NCBI RefSeq assembly: GCF_002236805.1
Contig: NZ_NIQA01000003.1
Coordinates: forward strand, 62,001 to 126,000
Length of the DNA stretch: 64,000 bases
Origin: Pusillimonas sp. T2
GTDB taxonomy: Bacteria > Pseudomonadota > Gammaproteobacteria > Burkholderiales > Burkholderiaceae_B
Direction: 5' to 3'
Shown here piece after piece: positions 20,104 to 31,005 of this stretch (its first letter is position 1; each line of letters starts with the position of its first letter). A model generated the notes under the pieces. That model did no database searches. It was not told the origin of the DNA and saw only the letters and a list, made by a program, of their open reading frames with translations. Both the position numbers and the translations under genes were made by a program.

Positions 20104-20664
20104 TTAACCGCCGAGGGCCTTAAGTACCTGGTCGGTAATGTCAACTCGGGGGCTGACCGTAACGGCATCTTGAATGATCAGGTCGTAGCCCTGGCTGTCG
20201 GCGATTTGCTTGATCGCGGCGTCGGCCTTTTCAACGATAGAGGAAAACTCTTCGTTACGACGGCGATTGAAGTCTTCCTGGAATTCGCGACGCTTGCGCT
20301 GCAAATCGGCATCGATATCGGCCAATTCGCGTTGACGCTTGACCCGGTCAGACTCGGACAACACAGGTGCGTCTTTGTCGAACTGCTGCGCCTTGTTGCG
20401 CAGGCTGTTAGCCAGGTTTTGCAGCTCTTGATCGCGACGCTTGAACTCGCCTTCTATCTTGGCCTGGGCTGCCTTGGCGGGCTTGGAATCACGCAGGATG
20501 CGTTCGGTGCTCACGAAGCCGACTTTGGTGCCCTGGGCCTGGGCAGGCGCAGGCAGCGTAACCAGCGTTGCGGCGCCCAGAACAGCTGCCATAGCCAAAG
20601 CGCGTTGACCGCGAACCAGGCTACGGGTTAATGCAGAAACTTTCAAAACTAATTCAGACTTCAT
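20104..20664 (-). CDS. OmpH/Skp-family periplasmic chaperone
   Basis: The product has 186 residues from ATG 20664. A signal peptide with a hydrophobic Ala/Leu core ends near APAQAQ. The mature part begins KVGFVSTERIL, followed by long Arg/Glu/Gln-rich helices (coiled-coil tentacles). Skp holds unfolded outer membrane proteins for BamA, encoded next door. The alternative start at 20682 would add six residues. Confidence 0.93.
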   Translation of the reverse strand: MKSELVLKVSALTRSLVRGQRALAMAAVLGAATLVTLPAPAQAQGTKVGFVSTERILRDSKPAKAAQAKIEGEFKRRDQELQNLANSLRNKAQQFDKDAPVLSESDRVKRQRELADIDADLQRKRREFQEDFNRRRNEEFSSIVEKADAAIKQIADSQGYDLIIQDAVTVSPRVDITDQVLKALGG

Positions 20665-20747
20665 GAAAAATCTACCTTGCAAGTGCAGAGATAAAAAAAC
20701 TATTGTGCCATTAAACGCGCCGAATTAAAAACTCGGCGCCTGATGGA

Positions 20748-23084
20748 TTAAAAGCCTGTGCCGATCTGGAACTGGAAGGCCTGGAGATCGTCGCCGCCCT
20801 TGGCGTTAAGCGCTTTACCCCAAGAAATTTCGAGCGGGCCCATAGGAGACTCCCAGGACAAGCCCAAACCAGCCGAGTAACGCCAGCCGCACGGGTCTTC
20901 GACCTGATTACTAATGCCCGTTGCGCATGCACCGCCGCCCGTGTTGGCGATTTGACCAGCGTCGGCAAATACAAACCAGCGCAGCGTACGATCACGCGTG
21001 GCGCCAGGGAACGGCAGGTACAGCTGCGCGTTGGCAATCATGCGCCGCGAACCCCCAAGGTAGTCGCCCGTACGGACATCACGTGGGCCCAGCGATGCGC
21101 CTTCGTAGCCACGCACGGAACCCAGACCGCCAGCATACATGTTCTTGATGACCGGGAATGTTTTGCTGCCATAGCTGCGTGCCCAGTCGATCTTGGCATT
21201 TAGCGCCAGAGTAAAGCTTCGCCCTAACGGAACATAATACTGTTGCTGGCCACTGAGCATGTAGTAGCGTAAATCGGCCGTAGAGACGTCAGCGCCTAAA
21301 CGAGTGTAGCTACCTTTACGCGGAGCAATGGCGCTGTCGCGAGTGTCTTTCGCCCAACCAAGGTTGAAAATGACGGCATTGGTACTGTCGCCATACTCGT
21401 TGGTGAAATCGGTGTAAGCCTGTGGGGGATCGTAGAGCTCGAGCTTGTTATGTTCGAAGGTTGCACCTGCAAACACGCGGTCGTACTCGGAAATAGGCAC
21501 CCCGAAGTTCATGCCACCGCCGTAAGCCGTAACACGGTAGTCTCCACGATCACCGCTACCGGTGTCGTAAGGCGTTGTACGCCGGTAGTACAGCGACGTC
21601 GTTTTGCTGATACCCTCGGTTGTCCAGTACGGGTCGGTGTGCGCTACAACCAGGGTCCGGTTGGTTTTACTGGTATTTACTTGCAACGAAAGGCTGTTGC
21701 CACTGCCAAAGATGTTTTCTTGGCTGATACCCGCCGACAAAATAACCTTGTCGGTAGAACCGTAACCCACACCCAGGTTAATAAGACCTGTGGGCTTTTC
21801 TTTCACGTCGACGTTGATATCGACCTGGTCCACCGAACCGGGTACTGGCGCGGCATCAACGTTGAGCTCGCTGAAGTAACCGAGACGATCGATACGGTCG
21901 CGCGACTCTTTGATGCTGCTCGAGTCGTACCAAGCCGACTCTTGTTGACGCATCTCGCGACGAACAACGACATCGCGTGTACGTGTGTTACCCCCGATTT
22001 GAATGCGGCGGACATAAACACGACGACCCGGGTCGACGTAAAAGGTCAGGTCGGCTTCTTTGGTTTCGCGATCAAGCTGAGGGTTGGGGTTGACGTTGGC
22101 AAACGCATACCCCAGGCTACCGAGGTAATCGGTAATAGCTTTGACACTGGCGTTAGACACCGCGGCAGAGAACGTTTCGTTTTCTTTAACTTGAATAAGC
22201 GGACGAATCTGGTCGTCGAGCCCAAGCAATTCACCGGCCAACTTGACGCTGCGCACCTTGTAGGGCTCGCCTTCGTTAACGGTGATGGTGATGTATATGC
22301 TTTGGCGATCGGGCGAAATGGTGACTTGAGGCGGCTCCATTGTAAACTCTAGGTAGCCACGATCGAGATAATAAGACCGGATCGCTTCAAGGTCGCCTTC
22401 AAGCTTTTCGCGCGAATACTTGTTGGTACCTGTGTACCAAGTCATGATGCCGCCCGTTGTCAGGCTCATTTCATCGCGCAAGTCGCTAGCCGAAAAAGCT
22501 TTGTTGCCTACAAAGTTAATTTGGCTGATCGTAGCTACGTCACCTTCGAAAATATCGAAAGTGACGCCTACGCGGTTGCGTGGCAAGGGCGTGATGATAG
22601 GTGTAACTTCGACACCATATTTACCCTGCGACAAATACTCTTGCTTTAATTGAAATTCGGCCTGCTCGAGCGCGGCGCGGTCGAATACGCGGCCGGGGCC
22701 GAAACCTACTGACCCGAGTGCCTTGTTAAGCGCTTCGGCATCGAAAGCCCGCATACCGTTAAAAGTAACCGACGCAATAGTAGGACGTTCTTTTACAGCC
22801 ACCACAATGACGTCATTTTGGGTGTCGATATTGACGTCGCTGAAGAAACCAGTAGCGTAAAGACGCTGAATGGCTTCGGCGGCTTGCTGTTCGGTAAACT
22901 CTTGCCCGACCTTGACTGGCAAATAACTGAAAATAGTACCGACATCGACGCGCTGGACACCTTCGACGCGAATATCTTTGACAACAAATGGTGTGAAGGC
23001 GTTGGCCAGGCCCGGGGCCAGAAACGCAGTCAGCACCAATGGCATGACGCGGCGGGCTAAAGAGAACTTACGACGAAACGACAT
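20748..23084 (-). CDS. bamA: Outer membrane protein assembly factor BamA
   Basis: The 778-residue protein has a signal peptide, then FVVKDIRVEGVQRVDVGT as the start of POTRA 1, and five POTRA domains to about residue 420. The C-terminal Omp85 barrel ends with the phenylalanine required for outer membrane insertion (FQIGTGF). VRGYEGASLGP is the conserved VRGF-type loop motif. It is the essential catalyst of beta-barrel protein insertion, in the usual rseP-bamA-ompH order. Confidence 0.96.
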   Translation of the reverse strand: MSFRRKFSLARRVMPLVLTAFLAPGLANAFTPFVVKDIRVEGVQRVDVGTIFSYLPVKVGQEFTEQQAAEAIQRLYATGFFSDVNIDTQNDVIVVAVKERPTIASVTFNGMRAFDAEALNKALGSVGFGPGRVFDRAALEQAEFQLKQEYLSQGKYGVEVTPIITPLPRNRVGVTFDIFEGDVATISQINFVGNKAFSASDLRDEMSLTTGGIMTWYTGTNKYSREKLEGDLEAIRSYYLDRGYLEFTMEPPQVTISPDRQSIYITITVNEGEPYKVRSVKLAGELLGLDDQIRPLIQVKENETFSAAVSNASVKAITDYLGSLGYAFANVNPNPQLDRETKEADLTFYVDPGRRVYVRRIQIGGNTRTRDVVVRREMRQQESAWYDSSSIKESRDRIDRLGYFSELNVDAAPVPGSVDQVDINVDVKEKPTGLINLGVGYGSTDKVILSAGISQENIFGSGNSLSLQVNTSKTNRTLVVAHTDPYWTTEGISKTTSLYYRRTTPYDTGSGDRGDYRVTAYGGGMNFGVPISEYDRVFAGATFEHNKLELYDPPQAYTDFTNEYGDSTNAVIFNLGWAKDTRDSAIAPRKGSYTRLGADVSTADLRYYMLSGQQQYYVPLGRSFTLALNAKIDWARSYGSKTFPVIKNMYAGGLGSVRGYEGASLGPRDVRTGDYLGGSRRMIANAQLYLPFPGATRDRTLRWFVFADAGQIANTGGGACATGISNQVEDPCGWRYSAGLGLSWESPMGPLEISWGKALNAKGGDDLQAFQFQIGTGF

Positions 23085-23136
23085 CCTGGGGGATCCTTAG
23101 ACGATCTGGTGGTGGTGGATTGTACGGCACAACGTG

Positions 23137-24471
23137 TTAACTGAAAAGACGCACAAAGTCATTAAAAAAGGCCAGACTCATGAGCGCCGCCAGTAACCCC
23201 AGGCCAATGCGCTGGCCTTGTTCAAGCCAAGCGTCGGGCACGGGCTTGCCGCGTACAATTTCAAGCAAGTAATACATTAAATGGCCGCCGTCGAGCATAG
23301 GTATGGGCAGCAAATTCAAAACGCCGATACTAACACTGATAAGCGCCAGAAAACCGATATACGCGGCCAAACCAATGCGTGCCGACTGGCCCGCGTAATC
23401 GGCAATAGTGACAGGCCCGCTGATATTACGCACCGAAACGTCGCCCGTCAGCATGCGACCCATCATTTTCAGTGAAAACCAGGCGGTCTCTGCAGTGCGT
23501 TCGAGGCCGCGCCATACGCTTTCAAAGGGCCCGTAACTGACTGACACCATGGGGAAGTCGGCCCCCAACATGACCCCTACCCGGCCCACTGTTTGCCCAT
23601 CGGGGCCGGCCTCTGGACGCGGGGTGACGGTAAACGACAAAGCAACGCCATCACGCAACACCGTGACTGGCAGCGGCTGATCGGCACTGGCCTGCACCTT
23701 ATCAACAAACGCTTGCGGACCGGGCTTGTCGAGTTCGCCCAAACGAATGATTTGATCTCCGTCTTTCAAGCCTGCCGCCTGGCCTGCACCGCCGTCAATC
23801 ACCTGCCCCACCTTAAGCGTAGGTGCGTGCAACGCCAATCCCGCTTGCAGCAAGGGATCTTCGGTTTCGGGGGTAATATTTGCCGCCTGCAATGCCAGAC
23901 TTCTTACACGTTGCGTACCTTCTGCGGTATCAACTTGAAGATCGGCTCGCCCGCCCGAGGCGACAAGGTCGAGCAACGACCAACGCGCTTCGCTCCAGGA
24001 CTGCACGGCTTGGTCATTGACAGCCACAATGCGGTCGCCCTCTTTTACGCCAGCCATCGCTGCAGCGGTATTGGGGGCTGGCTCGGCCAGTATGGCGGCG
24101 GGCTCTTGGGTACCAACCATACTTAAGCCGGCGTAAAGCGCGGCAGCCAACAGCAAATTAGCTATGGGGCCAGCGGCAACAATAGCAAAACGCTGCCCTA
24201 CCGGCTTTTGATTGAAGGATTCAGCCTGCTGCGCCAACGTTGCATGTTCGGGCGGGTCGTCTTGCATTTTGACGTAGCCGCCAAGCGGAATCGCCGAGAG
24301 CGCCCACTCGGTGCCATGGCGGTCGGCACGGCGCACCAAAACGCGACCAAAACCTACCGAAAACCGTAGCACCCTGACCCCACACCAACGGGCCACCCAG
24401 TAATGCCCAAGCTCGTGAAAAGTGATAAGGAGGCCTAGCGCGACAGCAAACGCCAGCAAGGTAAACAACAT
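23137..24471 (-). CDS. rseP: Site-2 intramembrane zinc protease RseP
   Basis: The 444-residue protein carries the zinc site HELGH in its first membrane helix and the C-terminal NLLPIPMLDGGHL motif with the metal-binding Asp. Two PDZ domains lie between (about residues 115-310). It cleaves anti-sigma factor RseA within the membrane in the envelope stress response and clears signal peptides. It sits between dxr and bamA. Confidence 0.95.
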   Translation of the reverse strand: MLFTLLAFAVALGLLITFHELGHYWVARWCGVRVLRFSVGFGRVLVRRADRHGTEWALSAIPLGGYVKMQDDPPEHATLAQQAESFNQKPVGQRFAIVAAGPIANLLLAAALYAGLSMVGTQEPAAILAEPAPNTAAAMAGVKEGDRIVAVNDQAVQSWSEARWSLLDLVASGGRADLQVDTAEGTQRVRSLALQAANITPETEDPLLQAGLALHAPTLKVGQVIDGGAGQAAGLKDGDQIIRLGELDKPGPQAFVDKVQASADQPLPVTVLRDGVALSFTVTPRPEAGPDGQTVGRVGVMLGADFPMVSVSYGPFESVWRGLERTAETAWFSLKMMGRMLTGDVSVRNISGPVTIADYAGQSARIGLAAYIGFLALISVSIGVLNLLPIPMLDGGHLMYYLLEIVRGKPVPDAWLEQGQRIGLGLLAALMSLAFFNDFVRLFS

Positions 24472-24663
24472 AAAAGCCTAGAAATAGTAGACGCAACGAA
24501 ACATTTTAACCGGGTGCAAGCAGCGCCCGGTAGATATCTTGCTGGTTTATTTAATATAGCGCAACGGACTCAGGCCGATGAAGTTGCTATCGCAGAAAGA
24601 CTACCGGAATACGGCGATGATTACGTGATGACTTTAGACGTGTCAGCCCCAATACCACTGCGA
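24472..24663 (-). terminator. rseP-dxr gap with hairpin
   Basis: This 192 bp gap contains ACCGGGTGC (24509-24517) pairing with GCGCCCGGT (24523-24531) across five bases. On the minus strand it is followed by TTAAAATGTTT, so it may be a weak terminator or attenuator between dxr and rseP. No gene is visible in the gap. Confidence 0.45.
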
Positions 24664-25872
24664 TCATGAGTCGAGCGCAAACTGACGGCATAACGCTTCA
24701 GCCCTGGCCCGCGCAGCACGGTCAAGCGCCAGCACGTCTTCCAGCGATGCCGGTGCTTGACCAAAACTTGACGCCAGACTTTGCAGACTGGCATCGATGA
24801 CCTCTGCAATGGCCATGAACGAAATGCGTCGGTCAAGAAATTGCGCAACTGCCACCTCGTTAGCAGCATTCAAGGCTATACAGGCTCCCTGCCCTGCGCG
24901 CAAGGCATCGAATGACAAACGCAAGCACGGAAAGCGATCGAAATCGGGGGCTTCGAAATCGAGACGCCCCTTCGCGGCCAAATCGAGCAACCCGACACCA
25001 CTGGCAATGCGATCGGGAAAACCCAAACCATAAGCAATAGGCGTACGCATATCGGGCTGACCCAATTGCGCCAGCACCGACCCGTCGTCATATTCGACCA
25101 TTGAATGCACCACGCTTTGCGGATGCACCAACACCTGAATAGCGTCGACGGGCATGGCAAACAGCCAATGAGCCTCGATGACCTCCAACCCTTTGTTAAG
25201 CATAGTGGCCGAATCGACAGAAATCTTACGGCCCATGCTCCAGTTCGGGTGAGCGCAAGCTTGCTCGGGCGTGACAGCCACCAGATCGGCTAACGGTGTA
25301 TTACGGAACGGCCCACCAGACGCGGTAAGCACCAGCCGCCGTACGCCGCGCGCTGGTGCAGTCGGGGCACTGGCCCGGTCGCCGTGAGGCAAGCATTGAA
25401 AAATAGCATTGTGTTCGCTGTCGATAGGCAGCAATTCGGCGCCATTATCGCGAACCGCTTGCATAAACAGATTGCCCGCCGCCACCAGCGCTTCTTTGTT
25501 GGCTAGTAAAACACGTTTGCCAACCTGCGCAGCAGCCAGCGCAGAAGGCAAGCCAGCCGCCCCTACAATGGCTGCCATGACCGTGGTGACCGCGTCGTCC
25601 GCGGCGGTATCGACCAAGGCCTGGGCACCCACACGCACTTCAGGCATCACACCGGGGCCGCGGCCCCACACTTGAGCAAATTGCTGAGCCGCAGCGTCGT
25701 CGGGCACCACAACCACGCGAGCCCCTGTGCGTGCGGCCTGATCCGCTAATTTTTCGATGCGGCTATGCGCTGTCAGGGCATAAACAGAAAACGTGTCGGG
25801 ATGCCGGGCAATAACGTCGAGCGTACTTTCGCCAATAGAACCCGTAGAACCAAGAATACATACGGACTGCAT
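24664..25872 (-). CDS. dxr: 1-deoxy-D-xylulose-5-phosphate reductoisomerase
   Basis: The 402-residue protein has the NADPH site [14 protein letters not shown], then [21 protein letters not shown] and [21 protein letters not shown]-type metal and substrate motifs. It makes 2-C-methylerythritol 4-phosphate in non-mevalonate isoprenoid synthesis. It is 4 bp downstream of cdsA. Confidence 0.96.
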   Translation of the reverse strand: MQSVCILGSTGSIGESTLDVIARHPDTFSVYALTAHSRIEKLADQAARTGARVVVVPDDAAAQQFAQVWGRGPGVMPEVRVGAQALVDTAADDAVTTVMAAIVGAAGLPSALAAAQVGKRVLLANKEALVAAGNLFMQAVRDNGAELLPIDSEHNAIFQCLPHGDRASAPTAPARGVRRLVLTASGGPFRNTPLADLVAVTPEQACAHPNWSMGRKISVDSATMLNKGLEVIEAHWLFAMPVDAIQVLVHPQSVVHSMVEYDDGSVLAQLGQPDMRTPIAYGLGFPDRIASGVGLLDLAAKGRLDFEAPDFDRFPCLRLSFDALRAGQGACIALNAANEVAVAQFLDRRISFMAIAEVIDASLQSLASSFGQAPASLEDVLALDRAARARAEALCRQFALDS

Positions 25873-25876
25873 GCCA

Positions 25877-26722
25877 CTAAACCCCTACAAGCAACAACGC
25901 CAGCGGAGCAACCGGCAATAAGGCATCGATGCGGTCGAACACGCCGCCATGTCCGGGCAAGAGACCGCTGGAGTCTTTGAACCCGGCGCGCCGCTTGAGC
26001 AAAGACTCGAACAGGTCGCCCACAATGGAAATAGCCGCCAGCAAAACTGCAAAGCCCAAGGCGGCGACAAAGGACCATTGCTGCAGCAGGTCGGCACCGA
26101 AGGTACCAGGCCAAATACTGCTGGCCATCGTCCAGGCGGTGGCGGCGATAACGCCGCCGAAAGCGCCTTCCCAGGTTTTGCCGGGGCTAACTCGCGGGGC
26201 GAGCTTGTGACGACCAAATGCCTTGCCACAAAAATAGGCGGCAATATCGGCAAACCAGATAAGCGCCAATAACGACACCAGATACCAGGGGCCTTTATGC
26301 AACAGCAAAATAATGACTGACAGCCAGGCGGCCAACAAAGCAACAACGGCCGCAAGGCTGTAGAAAACACTAGGCGCCGAACGCTGCGCATCGCCTCGTA
26401 TCACAGAGGGCATGGCAACACCCAGCCAAAACAAAACGGTTAGCCACAACAGCGGCAATAACGCAACATTAGCCACGCTGATGAGCAGTTGCTGGCCGCT
26501 GGCAGTAAACAATATCGCCGAAGTCGCCACAACAAAAACAGCGCCCGCCATCCAGGCCAAGGCAGACATGCAGCGTGGCAGGGTGAGACGCAACCACTCC
26601 CAAAGCGTAGCGGCCGCAGCCAACCCTAAAATAAGGGCCAATGGCCAAATTTGTGGCGCCAGCACGGCAGCCAGCAGCACGGCTAGCATCACGACGGCGG
26701 TAACAACGCGCTGAGCCAGCAT
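25877..26722 (-). CDS. cdsA: Phosphatidate cytidylyltransferase
   Basis: This 281-residue membrane protein has about eight hydrophobic segments. It ends with the CDP-diglyceride synthetase signature [21 protein letters not shown], followed by DRIDAL. It makes CDP-diacylglycerol for phospholipid synthesis. It is 14 bp downstream of uppS. Confidence 0.95.
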   Translation of the reverse strand: MLAQRVVTAVVMLAVLLAAVLAPQIWPLALILGLAAAATLWEWLRLTLPRCMSALAWMAGAVFVVATSAILFTASGQQLLISVANVALLPLLWLTVLFWLGVAMPSVIRGDAQRSAPSVFYSLAAVVALLAAWLSVIILLLHKGPWYLVSLLALIWFADIAAYFCGKAFGRHKLAPRVSPGKTWEGAFGGVIAATAWTMASSIWPGTFGADLLQQWSFVAALGFAVLLAAISIVGDLFESLLKRRAGFKDSSGLLPGHGGVFDRIDALLPVAPLALLLVGV

Positions 26723-26736
26723 AAGCAGACTGCCCC

Positions 26737-27501
26737 TTAATATTTTGATTTTTTGGCCAGCTGTTCGCTGGTGCGACCGAATCGCCGCTCTCGGTGGCGA
26801 TACCAGTCAAAAGCCTGCCCCAGGGCATCGGCATCGAAATCGGGCCAATAGGTCGGTGTGAAATACATTTCGGTATAGGCCAACTGCCAGATCAGGAAGT
26901 TGGATACACGCTGTTCACCACCTGTGCGAATAAACAGGTCTGGTTCAGGTGCCCAAGCCATTGTCAGACGGTCAGCCAACATCGACTCGGTGATGGCGTC
27001 TGGCGTCTGCGCCAGTTCGGGCTGATCTTTCAGCAGCTGTCGAGTAGCCTGCAAGATGTCCCACCGACCGCCATAATTGGCGGCAATTGTCAGGTGCAGA
27101 ACGTCATTATGAGCGGTTCGAGCCTCGGCTACCTTGATCAGGTCTTGCAGGCGCGGCTCGAAGGCAGACAAATCGCCCACCACGCGCAGCCTTACCCCTT
27201 GATCGGCCAGCTTGCCTACTTCCTTTTCGAGCGTCTGAACGAACAGGCGCATCAGTAAAGAGACCTCTTCCTGTGGCCTGCGCCAGTTTTCAGAGCTGAA
27301 CGCGAATAACGTCAGGTACTTGACGCCGGCACGGCCACAGCCTTCAATGGCGCGCCGTACCGCCTGCACACCCCGCACATGCCCTGCCGTGCGTGGCAAA
27401 AATCGCTGGGTCGCCCAACGGCCATTCCCGTCCATAATGATCACCACATGGCGAGGCGTATCGGTGGCGTCGGGAATGGACTGCGTCGAGCTGACTGACA
27501 T
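26737..27501 (-). CDS. uppS: Undecaprenyl diphosphate synthase
   Basis: The product has 254 residues from ATG 27501 (GTG 27507 is an alternative). [10 protein letters not shown] contains the catalytic Asp and Asn, and [30 protein letters not shown] and the terminal FGRTSEQ are cis-prenyltransferase motifs. It builds the C55 lipid carrier used for peptidoglycan and LPS. Confidence 0.95.
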   Translation of the reverse strand: MSVSSTQSIPDATDTPRHVVIIMDGNGRWATQRFLPRTAGHVRGVQAVRRAIEGCGRAGVKYLTLFAFSSENWRRPQEEVSLLMRLFVQTLEKEVGKLADQGVRLRVVGDLSAFEPRLQDLIKVAEARTAHNDVLHLTIAANYGGRWDILQATRQLLKDQPELAQTPDAITESMLADRLTMAWAPEPDLFIRTGGEQRVSNFLIWQLAYTEMYFTPTYWPDFDADALGQAFDWYRHRERRFGRTSEQLAKKSKY

Positions 27502-27538
27502 AGGCACTGAAGATACAGGGTAATAAAACGACGGTTGA

Positions 27539-28099
27539 CTACACCGTCATGATTTCGGCTTCTTTTTGGGCAACCAGCTTGTCGATTTCGGCAACGTGCT
27601 TGTCGGTCATTTTTTGAACCTCATCTTGCAGACGACGCTCGTCATCTTCAGAGATTTCTTTGTCTTTGACCATTTTTTTAGCCGAATCGTTGGCATCACG
27701 ACGCAAATTACGAATAGCCACTTTGGCGTCTTCGCCTTCGGAACGAACCACCTTGGTCAGATCACGGCGACGTTCTTCTGTAAGCGCCGGCATCGGCACA
27801 CGGATGTTGTCACCCATAGACACGGGATTTAGTCCAAGATCGGAATCGCGAATGGCTTTTTCGATAGGACCCACCATGTTTTTTTCGTAGGGCTGCACGC
27901 TAAGCGTACGGGCATCGACCACGGTAACGTTGGCGACCTGACCTACGGGTACAGGCGAACCGTAGTACTCGACCAGCACGTGATCGAGGATACCGCCATG
28001 AGCGCGGCCAGTACGGATTTTGGACAGGTTGGTCTTGAGCGCATCGACACTTTTGATCATGCGCTCTTGTGTAGATTGTTTGACTTCTGAAAGACTCAT
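27539..28099 (-). CDS. frr: Ribosome recycling factor
   Basis: The product has 186 residues from ATG 28099, the usual size. [23 protein letters not shown] and [10 protein letters not shown]-like [11 protein letters not shown] are the family motifs. It splits post-termination ribosomes with EF-G. The frame is open upstream into pyrH, but that extension is not part of the family. Confidence 0.96.
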   Translation of the reverse strand: MSLSEVKQSTQERMIKSVDALKTNLSKIRTGRAHGGILDHVLVEYYGSPVPVGQVANVTVVDARTLSVQPYEKNMVGPIEKAIRDSDLGLNPVSMGDNIRVPMPALTEERRRDLTKVVRSEGEDAKVAIRNLRRDANDSAKKMVKDKEISEDDERRLQDEVQKMTDKHVAEIDKLVAQKEAEIMTV

Positions 28100-28112
28100 T
28101 TCCGTTCCTTTG

Positions 28113-28829
28113 TCAGACGTGTACCAGGGTGCCTTCGTCTTCGCCCTGAACAACGCGGGCAAGCGCGCCCGGCTTGTTGATCGAAAACACCTTGATAGGC
28201 AATTTCTGGTCGCGGCACAGCGCGAAGGCCGTGGCGTCCATGACTTCAAGACGACGCACAATGGCTTCGTCGAAACTGATGCGATTGTATCGGGTGGCGT
28301 CGGGATCCTTGTTGGGATCGGCACTGTAGATGCCATCGACCTTGGTGGCTTTGAGGACCACTTCAGCACCGATTTCGGCGCCGCGCAATGCTGCAGCAGT
28401 GTCGGTGGTAAAGAAGGGGTTACCCGTACCCGCCGCAAAAATAACGACCTTGCCCTCTTCGAGGTAACGCAAAGCTTTGGGGCGAATGTAAGGTTCGACC
28501 ACCTGGTCGATATTCAGCGCCGACTGTACGCGGGCGTCAAGGCCCCGATTTTTTAAAGCGTCTTGCAAGGCCAGCGCGTTCATGACGGTGGCCATCATGC
28601 CCATGTAATCGGCCGTCGCACGGTCCATCCCTTGGGCGCCGGGCGCTACCCCACGAAAAATATTGCCGCCGCCAATAACAATGGCCAGCTCAATACCCAA
28701 TTTGGCGACCTCGGCGATATCTTCGGTCATGCGCAAGATGGTACTGCGATTGATCCCGTAAGCGTCTTCACCCATCAGCGCTTCGCCAGACAGTTTAAGA
28801 AGAACACGCTTGTACGATCTGGTGGTCAT
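28113..28829 (-). CDS. pyrH: UMP kinase
   Basis: The product has 238 residues from ATG 28829. [44 protein letters not shown] and [16 protein letters not shown] are the bacterial UMP kinase motifs of the amino acid kinase fold. It phosphorylates UMP to UDP. It lies between tsf and frr. Confidence 0.96.
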   Translation of the reverse strand: MTTRSYKRVLLKLSGEALMGEDAYGINRSTILRMTEDIAEVAKLGIELAIVIGGGNIFRGVAPGAQGMDRATADYMGMMATVMNALALQDALKNRGLDARVQSALNIDQVVEPYIRPKALRYLEEGKVVIFAAGTGNPFFTTDTAAALRGAEIGAEVVLKATKVDGIYSADPNKDPDATRYNRISFDEAIVRRLEVMDATAFALCRDQKLPIKVFSINKPGALARVVQGEDEGTLVHV

Positions 28830-28875
28830 AAGAATTTCCTGTAGAAACAGCCCGTAGTGTGGCCTGATGCGTGAC

Positions 28876-28905
28876 AATGCCCAAGCACGTTTGTGCCCGG
28901 GCATT
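28876..28905 (-). terminator. Hairpin downstream of tsf
   Basis: AATGCCCAAGCAC pairs with GTGCCCGGGCATT around a short loop, with two internal mismatches, in the 131 bp gap between tsf and pyrH. No T-run follows, so it may be an attenuator or RNA-stabilising stem rather than a full terminator. Confidence 0.45.
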
Positions 28906-28960
28906 ATGACACTACTTGCATGTTACGCCGAAATAGGCGCAACGCAGAAGTTGAAGACGC

Positions 28961-29833
28961 TTAGTTGCCGGCGGCAGCAGCTACTTCGGCTGCAAAGTCC
29001 TCTTGCTTCTTCTCGATGCCTTCACCCACCACATAAAGGGCAAAGCGAGCGATAGAAGCATTCTTTTCCTTCAGCATCTGCTCGACTGACTGCTTGTCGT
29101 TCTTCACGAAAGGCTGCGACAGCAAAGTAACTTCTTTCAGGAACTTGGCCACGGCACCTTCGACCATTTTGGTCACGATATCGGCAGGCTTACCCGACTC
29201 TTGTGCTTTCTGCTCGGCAACCGAACGCTCTGCAGCGATATCTTCGGCGGCAACGCCACTCGCGTCGAGCGCTTTAGGTTTGGTGGCTGCAATGTGCATG
29301 GCCAGGTCTTTGCCGACTTCTTCGTTGCCTGCGAAGTCAACCAGCACGCCGATGCGGCCGCCGTGAACGTAGCTGGCCAACTGATTGGTTGTTTCGAAAC
29401 GCTGGAAGCGACGAACCGACATGTTTTCACCGATTTTACCGACCAATTCAGCGCGAACGGACTCAACCGTACCGGTACGGAAAGCCATTTCGGACAAAGC
29501 GGCGACGTCGGCAGGGTTCTTTTCGGTGATCAGCTGTGCCAGATCGTTGACAAACGCGATGAAGTCGTCGTTTTTGGCGACGAAGTCGGTTTCGCAATTG
29601 ACTTCGACAACAGCGCCTTGCTTGCCGTCGGCAGCAATAAACAGGCCAATCAGGCCTTCGGCTGTAATGCGGCTGGCCGCTTTGCTAGCCTTGTTACCCA
29701 GTTTAATGCGCAAAATTTCTTCAGCACGGGCCATATCGCCTTCGGCTTCGGTCAATGCTTTTTTGCATTCCATCATGGGCGCGTCGGTTTTCTCGCGCAG
29801 TTCTTTAACCATCGATGCGGTAATTTGAGCCAC
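28961..29833 (-). CDS. tsf: Elongation factor Ts
   Basis: The product has 290 residues from GTG 29833, which has GGAG well placed upstream and begins [20 protein letters not shown], the normal EF-Ts N-terminus ([14 protein letters not shown] follows). The UBA-like domain and the core region [14 protein letters not shown] are clear. It recycles EF-Tu-GDP. A longer frame to 29914 runs through the rpsB-tsf hairpin and is not used. Confidence 0.96.
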   Translation of the reverse strand: MAQITASMVKELREKTDAPMMECKKALTEAEGDMARAEEILRIKLGNKASKAASRITAEGLIGLFIAADGKQGAVVEVNCETDFVAKNDDFIAFVNDLAQLITEKNPADVAALSEMAFRTGTVESVRAELVGKIGENMSVRRFQRFETTNQLASYVHGGRIGVLVDFAGNEEVGKDLAMHIAATKPKALDASGVAAEDIAAERSVAEQKAQESGKPADIVTKMVEGAVAKFLKEVTLLSQPFVKNDKQSVEQMLKEKNASIARFALYVVGEGIEKKQEDFAAEVAAAAGN

Positions 29834-29858
29834 AGTTTTCTCCAATTCAGTAAAAGAC

Positions 29859-29877
29859 GCCCCGGGTTTACCGGGGC
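29859..29877 (-). terminator. rpsB-tsf intergenic hairpin
   Basis: On the minus strand GCCCCGG and CCGGGGC pair across TAAAC and are followed by GTCTTTT. It lies between rpsB and tsf and could reduce tsf transcription relative to rpsB. Confidence 0.55.
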
Positions 29878-29922
29878 ACGAGTCAGTAACAGCGGGGCCG
29901 CGTGTAGCGGCCACAACGGGCG

Positions 29923-30675
29923 TTACTCGCCGCGCTCTTCCTCGACCTCGACGAACTCTTCTTCGCCTTCAGCCACTTCTTCGACCAGGCCGTTCAGGCG
30001 CTGCTCACGACCTTCCAGGACGGCGTCGGCCATGCCACGGGCGTACAGTGCAATAGCTTTAGCAGAGTCATCGTTACCCGGAATGACGTAGTCAATACCT
30101 TCGGGCGAGTGGTTGGTATCAACAACCGCAACCACGGGGATACCCAGCGTACGTGCTTCGGCAACAGCAATTTTATGGTAGCCGACGTCGATGACAAACA
30201 GCGCATCAGGCAACGTGTTCATGTCTTTGATACCGCCAATGGCCTTGTTCAGCTTGTCGAGTTCGCGTTCGAACATGAGCGCTTCTTTTTTGCTCATTTT
30301 TTCGGTTGCGCCTTCGGCTTTCTGAGCTTCCATGTCTTTCAGACGCTTGACCGAGCTTTTAACCGTTTTGAAGTTGGTCATCATGCCGCCGAGCCAACGG
30401 CTGTCGACGTAAGGCATACCGCAACGAGCGGCTTCTTGAGCGACCAATTCGCGCGCAGCACGCTTTGTGCCGACGAACAGGACGGTACCGCCACGGGCCG
30501 CAGTTTGACGCATGAACTTCGCAGCTTCTACGTACTGGGCAACGGTTTTTTCGAGGTTGACGATGTGGATTTTGTTACGCTGACCGAAGATGAACGGAGC
30601 CATCTTGGGGTTCCAGTAACGGGTTTGGTGGCCAAAGTGCACACCAGCTTCAAGCATTTCACGCATCAAAGACAT
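29923..30675 (-). CDS. rpsB: 30S ribosomal protein S2
   Basis: The 250-residue protein starts [20 protein letters not shown] and has [39 protein letters not shown] and [16 protein letters not shown], all S2 signatures. TTGGAGAA is the ribosome binding site. The C-terminus is an acidic tail rich in Glu. It heads the rpsB-tsf-pyrH-frr translation cluster. Confidence 0.97.
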   Translation of the reverse strand: MSLMREMLEAGVHFGHQTRYWNPKMAPFIFGQRNKIHIVNLEKTVAQYVEAAKFMRQTAARGGTVLFVGTKRAARELVAQEAARCGMPYVDSRWLGGMMTNFKTVKSSVKRLKDMEAQKAEGATEKMSKKEALMFERELDKLNKAIGGIKDMNTLPDALFVIDVGYHKIAVAEARTLGIPVVAVVDTNHSPEGIDYVIPGNDDSAKAIALYARGMADAVLEGREQRLNGLVEEVAEGEEEFVEVEEERGE

Positions 30676-31005
30676 TTAAATTCTCCAAGGGTTTGGTCTT
30701 GTACCCAACCTGTATTTGCAAGCGGCCCGCAGGCCTGGACTAAACTAGCCAGACCAAGACGTTAAAAAACGCCAGTTCGGGCCCCGCGCAAACACCCTAA
30801 GGTGGCCGGGCACGCGATTTAAAATAAACAAAAGTGTTTTCCTGCTATTTACCGACCTGGTTGCCTCAGTTAAGCCAAAGGCCTACCGAGTTATTAAGCC
30901 AAAGGCCCGCCAAGATATTTAACCCCGGCCCCGCCAACCAACAGTCGCTAAATTCAGGAAAGCCTATAATTCTACTATCTTTTTACCCATAGGCTCAAGT
31001 TGCAC
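30676..31005. promoter_or_regulatory. Divergent rpsB/map region
   Basis: This 330 bp stretch has no gene. It holds the long rpsB leader on the minus strand and the map promoter on the plus strand. TATAAT at 30965-30970 is a good -10 for map, 35 bp before its start; no good -35 is seen. The 14 bp sequence TTAAGCCAAAGGCC occurs twice, at 30870-30883 and 30894-30907. S2 autoregulation through the leader is known in other bacteria but not provable here. Confidence 0.5.

Noticed and set aside
21450-22352. A 300-codon open frame opposite bamA
   Set aside because: It is an antisense shadow of a strongly supported essential gene.
28100-28438. N-terminal extension of frr
   Set aside because: The open frame runs into pyrH and the added residues do not belong to the ribosome recycling factor family, whose normal length is met from 28099.
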